Assembly (NCBI GenBank): GCA_024699855.1
Contig: JAMPIQ010000001.1
Span: 12,400,001 to 12,464,000 of the forward strand
Length of the DNA: 64,000 nt
Origin: Aphelenchoides besseyi
Taxonomy: Eukaryota > Nematoda > Chromadorea > Rhabditida > Aphelenchoididae
Direction of reading: 5' to 3'
A program made the translations under genes and the position numbers. This document shows positions 35,034 through 46,866 of this stretch, in pieces. The notes under the pieces were generated by a model, which was not told the DNA's origin, did no database searches, and saw nothing but the letters and a program-made list of their open reading frames with translations. The number at the start of each line of letters is the position of its first letter. Position 1 is the first letter of the stretch.

Positions 35034-36688
35034 GGCAATGGATTGGAAGACGCGTAATCGGAAAAAGTGGGGAATCGTTCAAAAATGGGAACTGTTGAGT
35101 TGCCGTATTTCGATCGGCGCTTTTATACTGATGAGCCAAACGGTGGGCGTGATTGTCTGCTGCCCAATCGAAAACACCCACAGATGGTGCGTTCTTTGTT
35201 TTCGATCTCTGTTGTTGTTTATGTCTTGAGATCTCAAGACCAAAACAACAGCGATCGACCAAAAGTCGACCGTCTGACCGTCGGAACAACAAACATGAGC
35301 TCGAACCGCAAAACAATCTGCCGTTCAAAAAACATGAGGAACTTTTTGCACGATTCAATAGATGAGCGACGATTTCGTATATCAAGAATGGATGCAAAAG
35401 ACCATCGAGTTAAAACTCGAGAGTTGAGTAGTATTCAAGAATTGAAAAAAAAGCGATAGATTTTGCTTACAAGTTCGCCGTGCTAATTGCAATTAACCGA
35501 TTTCTAACAACACAAGCAGTTATCACAAGAAACTTGACGTTGAGATTTGCATATTCTTTTCGATACGTCCGACTTGTTTGTTAACTGCAATCTGTAAACT
35601 GACAGTGAGAACCGTACGTAATTATCCTCTGAGGTCTCCAATTTAAACAAAACGAATTTCTTTCACGCACTAAAATACTTGAATTCTGTCTATTCACTTA
35701 AGAAGACATTCGGAGTTTAAAAAAACATCCGATTCTCGAGAATTCTTTCTAATTTTCAGACCACAAACTTTGATTTCCTTTTAACAATTTCAATCTGACC
35801 ATCAAAAACTACAGTTTTGTCTTCGAATTGCTGTCAACCTTTGACATTCAATGTCTGTCAGAGTGTGAGATATAAAAGAGAAAGTTTACGTTTGATTGGA
35901 TCGATTTCGTGCGTAGATTTTTGGATCGTGATTCTGCGTAGCGCGTGTGCAGTTGATGGCGCACTCCGCTTTTCCTCTTTTCGTCTTCGCCGTTTTTGGC
36001 GTCTGTTGAACGCACGAGCTCGTGAAATCGACGCTGTTTGGAATCGATTTTGCCGTTTATCCGGAGGTCTCGAGTTTCGTTGATGTTTCTGCAAACAAAA
36101 TGATTTTTCAACCTCGATGTTTATGACTACCATCGAACATATTACTCGTAATCGTGGACTTTACTCTCTCTGGTATTTGAATGTTCTTGCGCTGCATCGA
36201 ATCGCATGACGATTTCGGTGCCATGCACAAAAATCGTCCATTTTTGCAATTGGGTCAACGGTCGAGCATATTCGGAAGGTCATGGCGACAATCGAACGCA
36301 CAACTTCACGTAACCTCTCTGTTTGAACATTCCGGATTAAGTTCCCTGATTTAAGAGGTTTTTAATCAATGTCCGTTTTAACGAACTGCCTTTTAATGTG
36401 TAAGACTAAACAACGTTGAGAGCTTCTGACGGCCATTATCGACAATCTGAAGCCATAGGAAGCCATTGATTTTTTCGAACTTCTCATCTTTTTTGTACAT
36501 TTAAATTGGAGTGTCTTTTACGTGCTTACTCATCGTCTAAATGTGATCACTTCATTGAACCTCTTTTTTTAGCTCTCTGACGTCCGATCTTCAGCGCGCA
36601 AATCTTTTTGCTTACTCGTGATTCATCACTTTCATTCGATTTGTACGTAAAAGAAGACGATTGCTTTTGCGACCTCAGCTCACTGACT
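35034..36688. other. Long intergenic region
   Basis: About 1.65 kb with no supported gene. A TATAAAAG motif at about 35870 is followed by open frames on both strands near 35880-36130 without domains. Remainder is AT-rich. Confidence 0.35.
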
Positions 36689-37569
36689 ATGAACAAAATT
36701 TACATTGTATCATCTCCTCCAACGATTAAGGTGTGATCGAATGCAATCAATAACAGTTTTTTTGTTTGCAGAATTTAGCTTTTGATCAAGATGATCCGAA
36801 TTACTATCCACCTGCATTTTGCGAGATGCTTCACGCTTCCAATGCGGTTTACGTTGCAACTGCTCTACAAGTGAGTTCAATGACCCAATTTAACTATTTA
36901 GTGTTTGGTTTTCAGTTAATATTTTTGGTCATTTTATCATGTCTTTACTATTTCTTCGAACAAAACGACTTCATATTGGCAGTTGAGGTGTTTCGTCCGG
37001 CACTCATTTTCGTTGGGATCGTGAATTTGTCAGGAATCTGTTGTGCGGTAAGTTTTGTCAAAACAACCTCAAATCCGAAAGACCATCGTTGTTTTTGTTT
37101 TATTTCGAAAATTAGATTTGCGAATTAACGCGATCTTTGTAGCTTATCGGTGTTTTCATGGAGCGTGAAATGTTTGTCGGCGTTCAAAACAGCTTGTTGA
37201 CCGGTTTGGTCGTGATCTCTGATTTAATTGCTTTGAGTCTTGTAATGACCATGGCTATTGGTACGAGGTCGAAGTTTACTCAACGACTACCCGGCTATCT
37301 GGTCGACGCCGATCGTTTTGAAGCGGTACTGGGACCTTTCTGGATCTACTTGTGTGCAATTCTCTTTCACATGTTGGCTGCATCGATCACCTGTCTGATT
37401 GGTGTAAACCGCAAGTACACTCAATACCTAAAGGTACTCGTTGAATTCATTCGACAACATCCTTGCTTTTCAGGACAAGAACGATTATTCTCGTTTACAG
37501 TCGGAAACATTGACCGATCTGTCAACTGTCGCTGCTTCTTCAGACGCGATTGTTATACAATCGGCGTGA
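36689..37569 (+). CDS. Orphan four-helix membrane protein
   Basis: Five exons. A 14-residue first exon is joined by a 40-nt intron to NLAFDQDDPNYYPPAFCE. Four helices follow: LIFLVILSCLYYFF, ALIFVGIVNLSGICC, LLTGLVVISDLIALSLVMTM and FWIYLCAILFHMLAASITCL. The cytoplasmic tail ends with SDAIVIQSA. Introns have consensus borders. Same general topology as three other genes in the window; function unknown. Confidence 0.68.
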
Positions 37570-38279
37570 CAATAAAAAACGTAAATTATTTTGTTTTCAA
37601 CTTTGGAGTGTACATTGCGAACAATAAAATCTGTATGATAACAAAAATAATCGTTGGTAACACACCCGAATTCACATCAAAAACAAAAGAAGTTCGCAAT
37701 TTCAAGTGACGCATTTGCCAACATTAGTGGAGTATCCGAAGCAAAAGATACGTGAATTCAGACGCGTGTTTTTGATAAACTGATCGGAACAGTGAAAGAA
37801 CGATCGAAGCTTATCACCAAGACGAGTCACTTTTCCGAATTGTTGAACGAGAACCACTCAAAGTGATGACTCGTTAAATTCAAATTCGCAGTCAATTACT
37901 TACTTTTCTTTGACAGATGGTTTGCACAATTGAGAGTGATGAGTTCACACCGAAATTTGTGCTCGAAACATCGATCTTTGAACCCGCCCTTTTGATTACA
38001 AGATTTCTAAACAAATCTCGATGTTCTTCGACTGTCAACTTGTTGGATTGAAATTGAGGCTTATGGTTTGTGGCAAAAAGAATCTTCTGAGTGCCTTTCA
38101 AGTATCGCTGTCCTGTTTCTTTTTTTGGTTTATTGTTATCTTGACCTTCAAAACAATCAGTTGCATTCCGAGGAGTTTGTTCGGAGTTCTACAACAACTT
38201 CTATCGTGATTTCTAAACTGCTTAGAAGCCTTAATTGCAATGAGTTAACTTCTCTGTGCGTTTTAGATTACGCGTCTGA
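37570..38279. other. Intergenic with possible gene fragments
   Basis: Between 37710 and 37870 two plus-strand stretches (VEYPKQKIREFRRVF and, one frame over, DKLIGTVKERSKLITKTSH) look coding-like but are out of frame with each other and lack clear splice sites; could be a relic or chance. Nothing else seen. Confidence 0.3.
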
Positions 38280-40248
38280 ATGTACGATGTAGAAACCTCC
38301 AACGATCATCGATCCTCACAAATCGAGCGATCGGGAACAATCGTAGAAGAAACGAATTGGCGTTTGGATATAAAACATAACTTCGGACTTCTTTGGATAG
38401 CGCTCAAGTCAATTAATGCCGAGATAGTTGTTTTTTTGATCTATTGCGGTTGGGCTTTTGGCAACACTCTTCAAGCTCCCGGGTTATATCGACGAATTTG
38501 TGAGACTTATTTTGAGGAAGCACGAGATAACTGTTCCAAAATTGGCAGACCGGAGGTCGAAAGAGCAGTGGAACAACACACGGCCGAATGGTCGCTGTAC
38601 AATTCAATTGCCTACTTGACTCCAGCAATTTTCATGGATACGATTCTCGGTTAGTTCACGGTAACTGAAGGAAAATACTTAAAAGTTAAGGAGCTTACGG
38701 AGACAAATACGGCGGACGTCAAGTGAACATTTTGTTTGGAATCGTTGGAATTGCTTTTTCGGAATATGGATTTCTTCTGACATTGTCGGAAACTGTTCAT
38801 GCTCCTTATTTCATCACTCCGATTTTTGGTCTAATTGCTGGATTAACTGGATACATTGCAATGGTAATCTTTCAAAATTCAGTTTATCTCTTAAATCACC
38901 GTAGTATTTACTCTTTAACCTAAGAGTCTAACAACCTAATTTTTGTAGGTGCCTGTTTCTTGTAACGCTTATCTAGCCGATACAACGGACAATACGGGTA
39001 AATTGAACGTTTGCTGAAAACCTTGTTGCTGTTTAGAGTTATTGACGATCAGATCTGGAGTGCTTATGGCTGCGCAAAATTTGGGATCAGTGATCGGTGG
39101 AGTCTCAGCAGCTTTCTCCATAATACGCGTCGGAATTGCTGTTGATATTGAAATTGGTATCTATCTGTTGGCTTTTATTTACGTGATAATACGAATACCG
39201 CAAACACCCGGTCATCGATCTTCGAGTGTGATTTCACCGCATTCATCACAGCTTCAAGCTCCTCGATCCAACACGATTATGTCGAACACTTCGACTCGTT
39301 CCGGTGCAGTTCTACAGTTTTTTCACGAGCTTCTCAGTTTGCTGAAAAGCGGTTTTCGAGTTTACACGAGAAGACGAGTAGGACATCGACGAGCTTTTAT
39401 GTTGTTCACAATGGTTGTTTTAATGATGACATATACGACTGCAGTAGAAACAGCAATAAGTGAGCAAGTGCTTTTTGACTTGTCTATTTATCACGTTTTA
39501 GATCCGATATTAAATTCGTACGTTTTCCGTCGCACCAAAGGTGGTTTGGATTGGACAACATACGATCTTGGTCTGTGGAATGGCATTGGATATCTAATTG
39601 GTAAACAACGAAAAATTATTTGAATTGTTCGATAACTTTAGTTCTAATGGGCAACCTTCTGTTTCTTCCGTTCTTTAAACGAGTCTTACGATTCCGCGAA
39701 ACAACCATCATTTTGATCGGCATTCTTTCGAGTTCGCTGAGAGTCGCTCTAATTGGTTTTAGTACAAAAACTTGGCACATGTATGTTGCAAATGTCGCCG
39801 GAATCTGCAGTGGAACTGTTTTGCCGGCAATCGTTTCGTTTATCGTACAAATAGTTCCCTATGAAGAAGTTGGTCGAGCGTTTAGTCTTTTTGGAATTGG
39901 TGGTGATTTGGCGTTCATTATTTCCTATTTGCTTTACAACAACGTTTATCGTTTAACTGTTGCGTGGTTTCCCGGTTTTATGTTTGTTTTCATTGCGGGA
40001 ATCCAAATGATTGGATTTGTGGGAATGATTTGGGTTCATTTCCAAAGCATCAAAGAATCCATCGACAAAAACGTGTCCATTACGCGTGACAGCAATCGAG
40101 TAAGTTGTTCGCAGACAACTGATGAGCGCTCAACATGAACTTTGATTTGTAGAGAGTTCGAGCAATCAGCACCGTCAGTCGCGTCGAACTACCCACACGA
40201 CGAGAAAACAAAAAACGATTGAGCTTGTTTCATTTCGGCAACAATTAG
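38280..40248 (+). CDS. Major facilitator transporter, SLC46-like
   Basis: MFS permease of about 580 residues with 12 predicted helices from eight or so exons. N-terminal half: INAEIVVFLIYCGWAFGN (TM1), the extracellular CxxxF-type segment with RICETYFEEARDNC, TPAIFMDTILGAYGDKYGGR (TM2 plus the MFS signature loop), VPVSCNAYLADTTDN and RSGVLMAAQNLGSVIGGVSA. These match the SLC46 (proton-coupled folate/heme carrier) layout. The central cytoplasmic loop is Ser-rich. The C-terminal half includes GICSGTVLPAIVSFIVQIVP and a polar tail. Substrate cannot be inferred; nematodes carry many SLC46 paralogues. Confidence 0.8.
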
Positions 40249-41193
40249 GCACTTCGAAGAGACCACGTGAGCATTCTAATCGACGGGTTTTGGTAACCGA
40301 TCTCAAATGAGTTTATCAACAAATGACTTCAATTTGACTGATAAATTATTTCTATCGTAAATAAACTTCTCAGACAATTGATCAGTTTGACGAAATAGCT
40401 GAGAAACGATCAAGTGCTATGTAAACTTATACGTCACATTAGAAGTGTTCACAAGGTTCAAAACTTTTGCGTGAAGATCAACGACTAGAAATAACATTCG
40501 TTTTTAGTGTTCCGAAATCGTTTAGATCTCGTCCTAAAACTAATTTCGATGATAATGGAAATTGGATATGAGTGAACAGTAGATGACCGAAGAATGGTTG
40601 ATCTAATGATGCAGAAGAATCATCGCGTAGCAACCAGATTATGCACTCTAACAGCCGAGAAACGCGGAAACAAAGTGATGCAATTTACAACCTTCAAAAT
40701 GCTTTCCTCAAGACTTTTGCATTGTTGTGTCATAATGGGCAAATGCCGACTATAAGAACTCAAAACAGAAATCCCTATCAAGGTATCGATCGGAACAAAT
40801 TCGCTTTTCTACTGTCTCTATTGATATTATAAGTTCGTTCGTAATTTAGAAAGGAATGTCAACACTTAGATGTTGGGAATTCTTTCATAGGTGTAGAAGT
40901 ATCAAAAGTATTTTGATGTTATTTTGGCTTTTTTATCTTCATGTAATTAAAGCAATTGGATTCTTGACAATCATCGAGCTTTTTGTAGGATGTAACTGCA
41001 AACGATCTGAAAGAGAACATTAAAGTAAGTTCTCTACTCTGACTATTTTAAGAGGTTTAGTTTTACAGGCTTCTAACAAATTATCAGAGCACAATGCTAT
41101 GTCAACAATAGCACAAAACTCAACTCAATTTCTTCCAGTACTAATATCAGCAGGAAAAACAAAGTACAATCTACTACGAAGAAATCGATAGAG
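40249..41193. other. Intergenic, may hold 5' exons of the astacin gene
   Basis: Mostly unremarkable. Small exon-like pieces near 40990-41024 (TTTGTAG then DVTANDLKENIK then GTAAGT) and from 41071 (TTTACAG) could be prodomain exons of the downstream protease, but frames could not be joined to the catalytic domain. Confidence 0.35.
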
Positions 41194-42844
41194 ATGCCAA
41201 CAAGAGAGATCGAGACAGAATATCGAGTAAATTTTCTTTGGCCGATACATCGACCAATCGATTTTTCATTCAACGAAACTGACGGTAAGTTGTACGACTC
41301 ATGAAAGTATTGAGGTGATTGTTTTTAGAGGATTGGCAACAGCTGATTCGACGGTTTCAATTTTCAATTTTTATTCTTTATATCAGTAAAATAAATTACG
41401 AAGGAAAACAACAAATTGAGAGGTTCAGAATTAAAAATTTGATTTTTCCATCGTGTTATGGAGCCCTTTGTGTTTGTGAATTTGATAAAATCGTCCACGT
41501 ACCGAATTGCTGGTCGTCCTGGAACAGGTCGTTTGGGTGCTGGAATCCAATTGAGCAGCTGGTTGTCCCATCTTTCTTGATCTTGACGTTTCGCCATTTT
41601 CTTCATGTGACGCCATTTCCGTTTGCCAATTGTGACCAGAACATCAGGAAGGTTTGTTCGTTGACGTATCCATTCCAGTGGTTTCTTGTCCATCAGACGT
41701 ATGTTGAGCAGATTCGACGGGGTTTGCATCAATGGGAAGAAGAAACGTGCATTGAATTCAACGAAAACCCGAATGCTACAGACCGGTTGGAGTTCATTCG
41801 TGATGAAAAGTAATCATTTGATTCTACTCACTAACTCTATACTCTTTTGCAGTTGCTATTCGTATCTTGGAAATACTGAAGGAACTCAACAGATATCTAT
41901 TGGCAACGAGTGTGAAGACGTAAGTTGTTACTTCCTATTGTTAAACTAATTTGAATTGGTAGATTGGATCGCTTCTTCACGAAATAGGACATGCACTTGG
42001 TTTAAATCATGAACATCAAAGACTGGATCGGGATAATTACGCTCGTGTAGATACAAAATCTAGCTATTGTGAAATACAGAACTTCAACAAGTTGATAGTT
42101 TTTAACAACAGTTTTGAGTTACCGTATGATTTTGGTTCGATTATGCATTATGATACCTTTGCATGTTCTGCTTTGCCATTTTACAAAACAATTACAACAC
42201 ACAATTCGAGATACCAACACACAATCGGTCAACGTTCTCTTTCATTTCTAGACGTCAAGCACATCAATCTTCTCTACTGCGAAGATACATGTGCTGACAC
42301 AAAGGTAAGTATCAAGATTGAAAACTTCTGACCATCTATTTAGACCGAGTGTTTCAACGGTGGTTATCCAAACCCGAGAGCGTGCAATCAATGCAAATGT
42401 CCAAGTGGTCTCGGAGGTCCAAGTTGTTTGAATGTCGAGGAAACAGAAGGTTGCGGTGGTGAACTTGAAGCCACAAATCAATGGCAGAGTTTGGCGTTCA
42501 ATGAACGGCGTCGATGTGTGTGGCGAGTTTCCGCTCAACGGAACTCCCGAGTTCGTTTGATTTTGGACGAAGCCAAATACCTTAGCGATGAAGCCTGCAC
42601 TTCGTTCGTTGAGATCAAACATTCAGCCGATTTCCAGACAACAGGCTTTCGTAGTTGGTAAGTTCTTCACTTCAACACTCACTGCTATGGTTTGAGTTTT
42701 AGTTGCGACGAACATGACGTTGAAACGATCTCTGATGGCAACCATGTTCTAATCATCCACGACGCTCGCGAACTGAATTGGCATGGTGTTTTCAGTTTGC
42801 CTTACATTCACACAGAAACTCGTTTACTGACAATTAGAATCTGA
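41194..42844 (+). CDS. Astacin-family zinc metalloprotease with EGF and CUB domains
   Basis: NAS-type protease. The zinc site and family signature are complete: LLHEIGHALGLNHEHQRLDR (41970-42030), and the Met-turn SIMHYDTF at about 42140. Other astacin blocks: GLHQWEEETCIEF, YLGNTEGTQQISIGNECED and GQRSLSFLDVKHINLLYC. An EGF module (CFNGGYPNPRACNQCKCPSG) and a CUB domain (CGGELEATNQ, CVWRVSAQ, FVEIKHSADF, CDEHDVETI) follow, ending at 42842-42844. Between WQQLIRR and the helix RRGLHQWEEE there is an extra stretch of about 122 codons derived from a LINE fragment (see 41355-41710). Start is only the first ATG in frame; signal peptide and propeptide were not found. Function depends on whether the insert is retained. 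Confidence 0.85.
41355..41710 (-). mobile_element. 5'-truncated non-LTR retrotransposon (LINE) insert in astacin exon
   Basis: Minus strand reads VTIGKRKWRHMKKMAKRQ, RWDNQLLNWIPAPKRPVPGR and RPAIRYVDDFIKF, the pattern (RW..H..R..D.RW...L.W.P....RGRP..RW.DD) typical of the C-terminal end of LINE reverse transcriptases. The insert is flanked by a direct repeat GATTCGACGG (41345-41354 and 41711-41720), a target-site duplication. Insert plus one duplication is 366 bp, a multiple of three. Confidence 0.85.
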
Positions 42845-42882
42845 TGTTTAGGTCGACAACTAAACTGCCAAAACACACACTT
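42322..42882 (+). repeat. Source copy of the EGF-CUB segmental duplication
   Basis: Intact partner of the fragment at 29465-30023, same orientation, 12.3 kb apart between copies. Covers the last coding exons, the intervening intron and about 38 bp past the stop codon. Breakpoints do not coincide with exon boundaries. Confidence 0.9.
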
Positions 42883-45318
42883 AAGCTTGTTTTCATGAAT
42901 GAAATACACTTTCTTGTCTTTTTTAAGTTTTTGCCAACCTTGAACACGTACTATGAACAATGTTGACATCGATGTTTCTACAAAGTAATTTAATAAAAAA
43001 CTTAATTGTATAAGCTTTAAATCTACGATAACCCCAGAGCAATAGCCTTTTCTTTACCTTTACAAAGCCGCTTAACAATCTCAACTTCAGTAAAACGACA
43101 TTCGAACATTTTAATCTTCGATACATTGGAAGTGATGTGAAAAGGTGTAATGCAAAGGTACCACTTGTGCATGGCAGTTCGGGTCACTTAGGTTCGATTC
43201 GTGTTTGATTAAAGACGAGCAAACTCATTCATTATTCCGCTCGTCATTGGCAGACGCAATGCGGTAGTTATTTGATGTGTTTTCCAGTTTCGTGAGTTCC
43301 GCGAAGTCCATTGCCTTTTAATTCTTGAAATCGCAATTTCTATTCTCAACTCACCTTTTGGTGTTTGTTGTTTTCCCTACAGTCCGTTTTATTTGACTTG
43401 CATACATCATTTGATGGCTAAAAAGCAAAAACTTTTCATTAATTAAATTGCATCATTTTCTTGTAACCAAAACGAAAATACTCGCTATCTTAAGCCGCAA
43501 ATGTCAACCAAATCAAATGGTCATTCACGCACGTGCATTTCGTTTGCCATCAGTTGAAAGTCGAGGGTTGTTGTACGTTTTTGTGGACGTGAGCGACTGA
43601 TGGATTAGTGACGAGTCTTCGTTTATTGGATTTAAATGAGTTTTTTTGGTAAGTTTAAAAGCGCGTAGGAGGACGTGTCTTCAGAATTCTATTTGGCTCA
43701 ACTTTGTCAGCCAAATTGATCAATGGGCGGAGTCCAGTTGGTAAGAATAAATAGTGGAGGTTCGCAGAGTAGAACCTTCGACCGTACTCAGTAACCGACT
43801 GCTGGATGTTTATTTTGTTTGACTTACAAGGCGATCGTTTTCTTAATTCACCAAACCTCCGCTGAGAATTGATTCCTCGTTTCGAAACGATTGCGAGAGT
43901 AAAAGAGCGGTCGAATTCGATGTTCATTCGGGTAATCACTTCAACGAGAACTCCGAGAAACACGCGAATGACGTCAAATTGTTAAACTTGAACACTCAAT
44001 CGCCTCCGTTGGGAGTCAGAGATTTCGGCCCAACGGGTCGTGACATCAAGGGTATGAATGATGACTGTCGAAGTTTTTCTGTATCAATCGTTGCCTTTCC
44101 TTACAATCTTGACTTTGACGTTTGTTCAAGTTTCTGTTTTGTACCGTAGGAATATTCGCAGGCTGATTGAATAGACCAAATTCTCGATTTAGATTATCTA
44201 CGTAAATGGAGATTTATATCGGGTGTTGGTTGAACAGATTTCCGCAATAGTCCTCAAAAAAATTTACGGTCCATTGAACGCGTTTCATTCGGTGTAGTAG
44301 ATTTGAGACGAATTGTCCAAAAGTGTTGATTGAACCATTAAAACTCTCGAGTTGTCGTTCGTGTTTATTGCAATATAAGACGAAGTAATTTGTTGTTGCC
44401 TTGTCTTACTGTACACAAATAGCTTGATTGTCTGAGACCTTTTTTCGTGTTTCTCTCAACCGCCGAATTCTTTTGTTTGCGACGTTGATAGCAATAAAAA
44501 ACGTATAAAGAAACGCGGACATAAATCTCCATTCTCAAGGGAATCAACGTCTTTGCGTTGGCCATAGGACTTTGATTGCGCTAATTGACTTTTCATAAAT
44601 GAATTTACGATCCACCCACAGTTTTAGCGAGTATTGTATTTGCATTATTGGTCTTCAAAGTCTTTTAAAGAATGGCATTTATCTTCGATAGCCACGGTAA
44701 TTACGTAGTCTTCGATTGCCTCTAAACTCTACCCAGAATCAAGTTAATGAACACAACCTGGTGGTTTTATTTGTTTCCGTTTATTCCAAAACTTGCAACG
44801 CAAAGTAAACAGTAAATCCAAACCGGATTTTGGATTCTGCGAAATCGCAACCAAATGCGAATTGCGGTTTCAATAAACAGACCCGAATTTAATGTTGTTG
44901 TTCATGTACGGTAAATCGGAAGCAACCTCATTTTTGCATTTGTTTCTTTTACTCATTTCGTCAACGAATTGTTTTTCGGAACCCACTTCGCGGTTCCATT
45001 CGTCCACTGTTTTTTCGATTACCCACAAATTGACAACTTCGATTCTGCAACAATTCAACTTGACCCTCTTCCTTTCTGTCCATTGGATCCAATTACACCG
45101 AAATGCTTCCAACTTCACTTCGAAAGACAAAATCTGATTAGGAAGAGTGAGTTGATAGAGAAAGAAGACTCGAAGGTGTTTTGAGAGTTCCAATGGTATC
45201 TTTTAATTCGCGTCATTTTACGGAGAGGAAATAGAGATTTTGCCTTGAGAATTACTTGCACTATTTCTTTACGTGGTCGTGGGCCAAACAACAAAGTGAT
45301 CAGTTGACTCTTAGGGAA
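42883..45318. other. Long intergenic region upstream of flp-18
   Basis: About 2.4 kb. A plus-strand open stretch at about 43835-44050 (containing ESKRAVEFDVHSGNHFNE and LGVRDFGPTGRDIKG) ends at a GGTATGAA donor-like site; a further open stretch lies at 44969-45184. Neither has a start and splice set I could complete. Probably also holds flp-18 promoter elements. Confidence 0.35.
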
Positions 45319-46314
45319 ATGGGGATGAACGGAAATCAGCGGTCGGGCCTTCTTACATTGATCGGATTCGTACTTTTCGCTTTGACATTCGCTAATGCTA
45401 CTGAGGACTCGTCAGCCGAGCGAAAACGTAAGTTTGTGTGTGGGTGAATTGCGGTCAATCAAGTTTCAAATTTTAGGAATGCTAACTTACGTTCCAATGG
45501 CATTTGATGAAATGACACCCTACGAAAACTTCTACTTCGGAACATTCGATGACAGGCCAAAACGCGGTATGTAAATGTCTATTTGATGTGTTGACGAGAG
45601 TGTGTCAATTAAGTTGATTGACGGGTTGAAATTCAGACAAACAAAGTAGCTGTTTTATGTATTATATCAAAAACTTTGGAAACAATTTCTTTTGATCTAA
45701 TTACTTCATTTCAGATGATGGAGTGATGCCGGGAATGTTGAGGTAACTAGTAACTTTGATTGCAAATTGAAATAGGGAATTTAACTTCACACAAAATCTT
45801 TTCGTCGTTAAAGTTAATCGCGAGTCTTCTCGTAATTTCAAATACCGTAATATCCTTCTATTAAAAAACCATAATGATCGAATCACTTAATCGTACATTA
45901 GGATGTTTATTTGCAGATTTGGAAAACGAGATTCGGAAATGCCGGGAATGTTAAGGTTCGTTCAAAGCATTTCAGTCCCTCAAAAATGTCTTTTAGGTTC
46001 GGTAAAAGATCGGAACAACAAGAAAAGAAAGCGGTTCCTGGTAATCTGAGTAACGCAAGAAAACAACTTATTCGTATTTAAGGTGTACTTCGATTCGGTA
46101 AACGATCAACCGACGACATTCCCGGAATCTTGAGGTCACTTCAGAGTATACATTCCCTAGTAAGCTTTTTGTTTGCAGATTCGGCAAACGACAACCCGAA
46201 ATGCCCGGATTAATGCGATTCGGAAAACGATCAAGTGATATGCCCGGTCTGATCAGATTCGGCAAACGAAATCCGGACGATTTGCCCGGAGTTCTTAGAT
46301 TCGGTCGTAAATGA
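45319..46314 (+). CDS. flp-18: FMRFamide-like neuropeptide precursor, FLP-18 type
   Basis: Signal peptide ([17 protein letters not shown]) then seven amidation-ready peptides ending PG(M/V/I/L)(L/M/I)RFG before dibasic sites: [85 protein letters not shown] and [14 protein letters not shown]. The (E/D)xPGxLRFamide core identifies FLP-18, ligand of NPR-type receptors regulating feeding and locomotion in C. elegans. At least six introns are needed; four of the repeat units are split within or next to the Arg-Phe junction. ATG 45319 is used; 45325 is also in frame. The last site is RK rather than KR. Confidence 0.95.
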
Positions 46315-46866
46315 GAAGTTTGGCGAACTTACGCAGTTGCATTCCAATTTATCTTCCCGGTTTCTTTGTTTGATTTCACTCGTGCAATGAATCAAACGTC
46401 TTCCACAATGATTTTCCTTTTTTCGTATCTTTCAATTGACCTTCGATTTTTTGAACGATTTCGTCTTGCCGTTGATCTCAATTCTCCAACAGAGCCCAGA
46501 GAGTTTGCTTAATATGGAAATTCTTAACCTCTTATGTGCATTTTCCGGACAGCCGAATAGAACATGTGACTAACCACTTTGCTGCTAATTGTTTGTAATC
46601 CACAATATATCCCCGTTCCATTCAACGAATCAGAATAAACATTTACTGTTGACTTAAGTTACCGAACAATAAGATTCGAGGAAACGATTAGGGTATATTT
46701 ACGGTTACGATACGAGAGAATTAAAAACCGTAGTTCTAGACTCATATTAAAACACATTTTGCTGTCTAACTTTCCGTTACAAAAGCATTCATATCGATTA
46801 CAATTAAAAGAAACACACACAGACGACTTAATGGTCTCGAGAAAGTTCGTCGAGTCGAGAAATCGT
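46315..46866. other. Convergent 3' intergenic region
   Basis: Between the 3' ends of flp-18 (plus) and BAP31 (minus). AATAAA-like signals are present (GAATAAACATT near 46630). No gene. Confidence 0.4.

Noticed and set aside
37710..37870. Two coding-like stretches (VEYPKQKIREF and DKLIGTVKERSK) suggesting a broken small gene
   Set aside because: Different frames, no splice sites to join them, no family match; cannot be separated from chance.
43150..43230. tRNA-like motif (GGTTCGATTC preceded by TGGCAGTTCGG)
   Set aside because: A- and B-box-like sequences are only about 11 nt apart, and no cloverleaf or anticodon stem can be formed.
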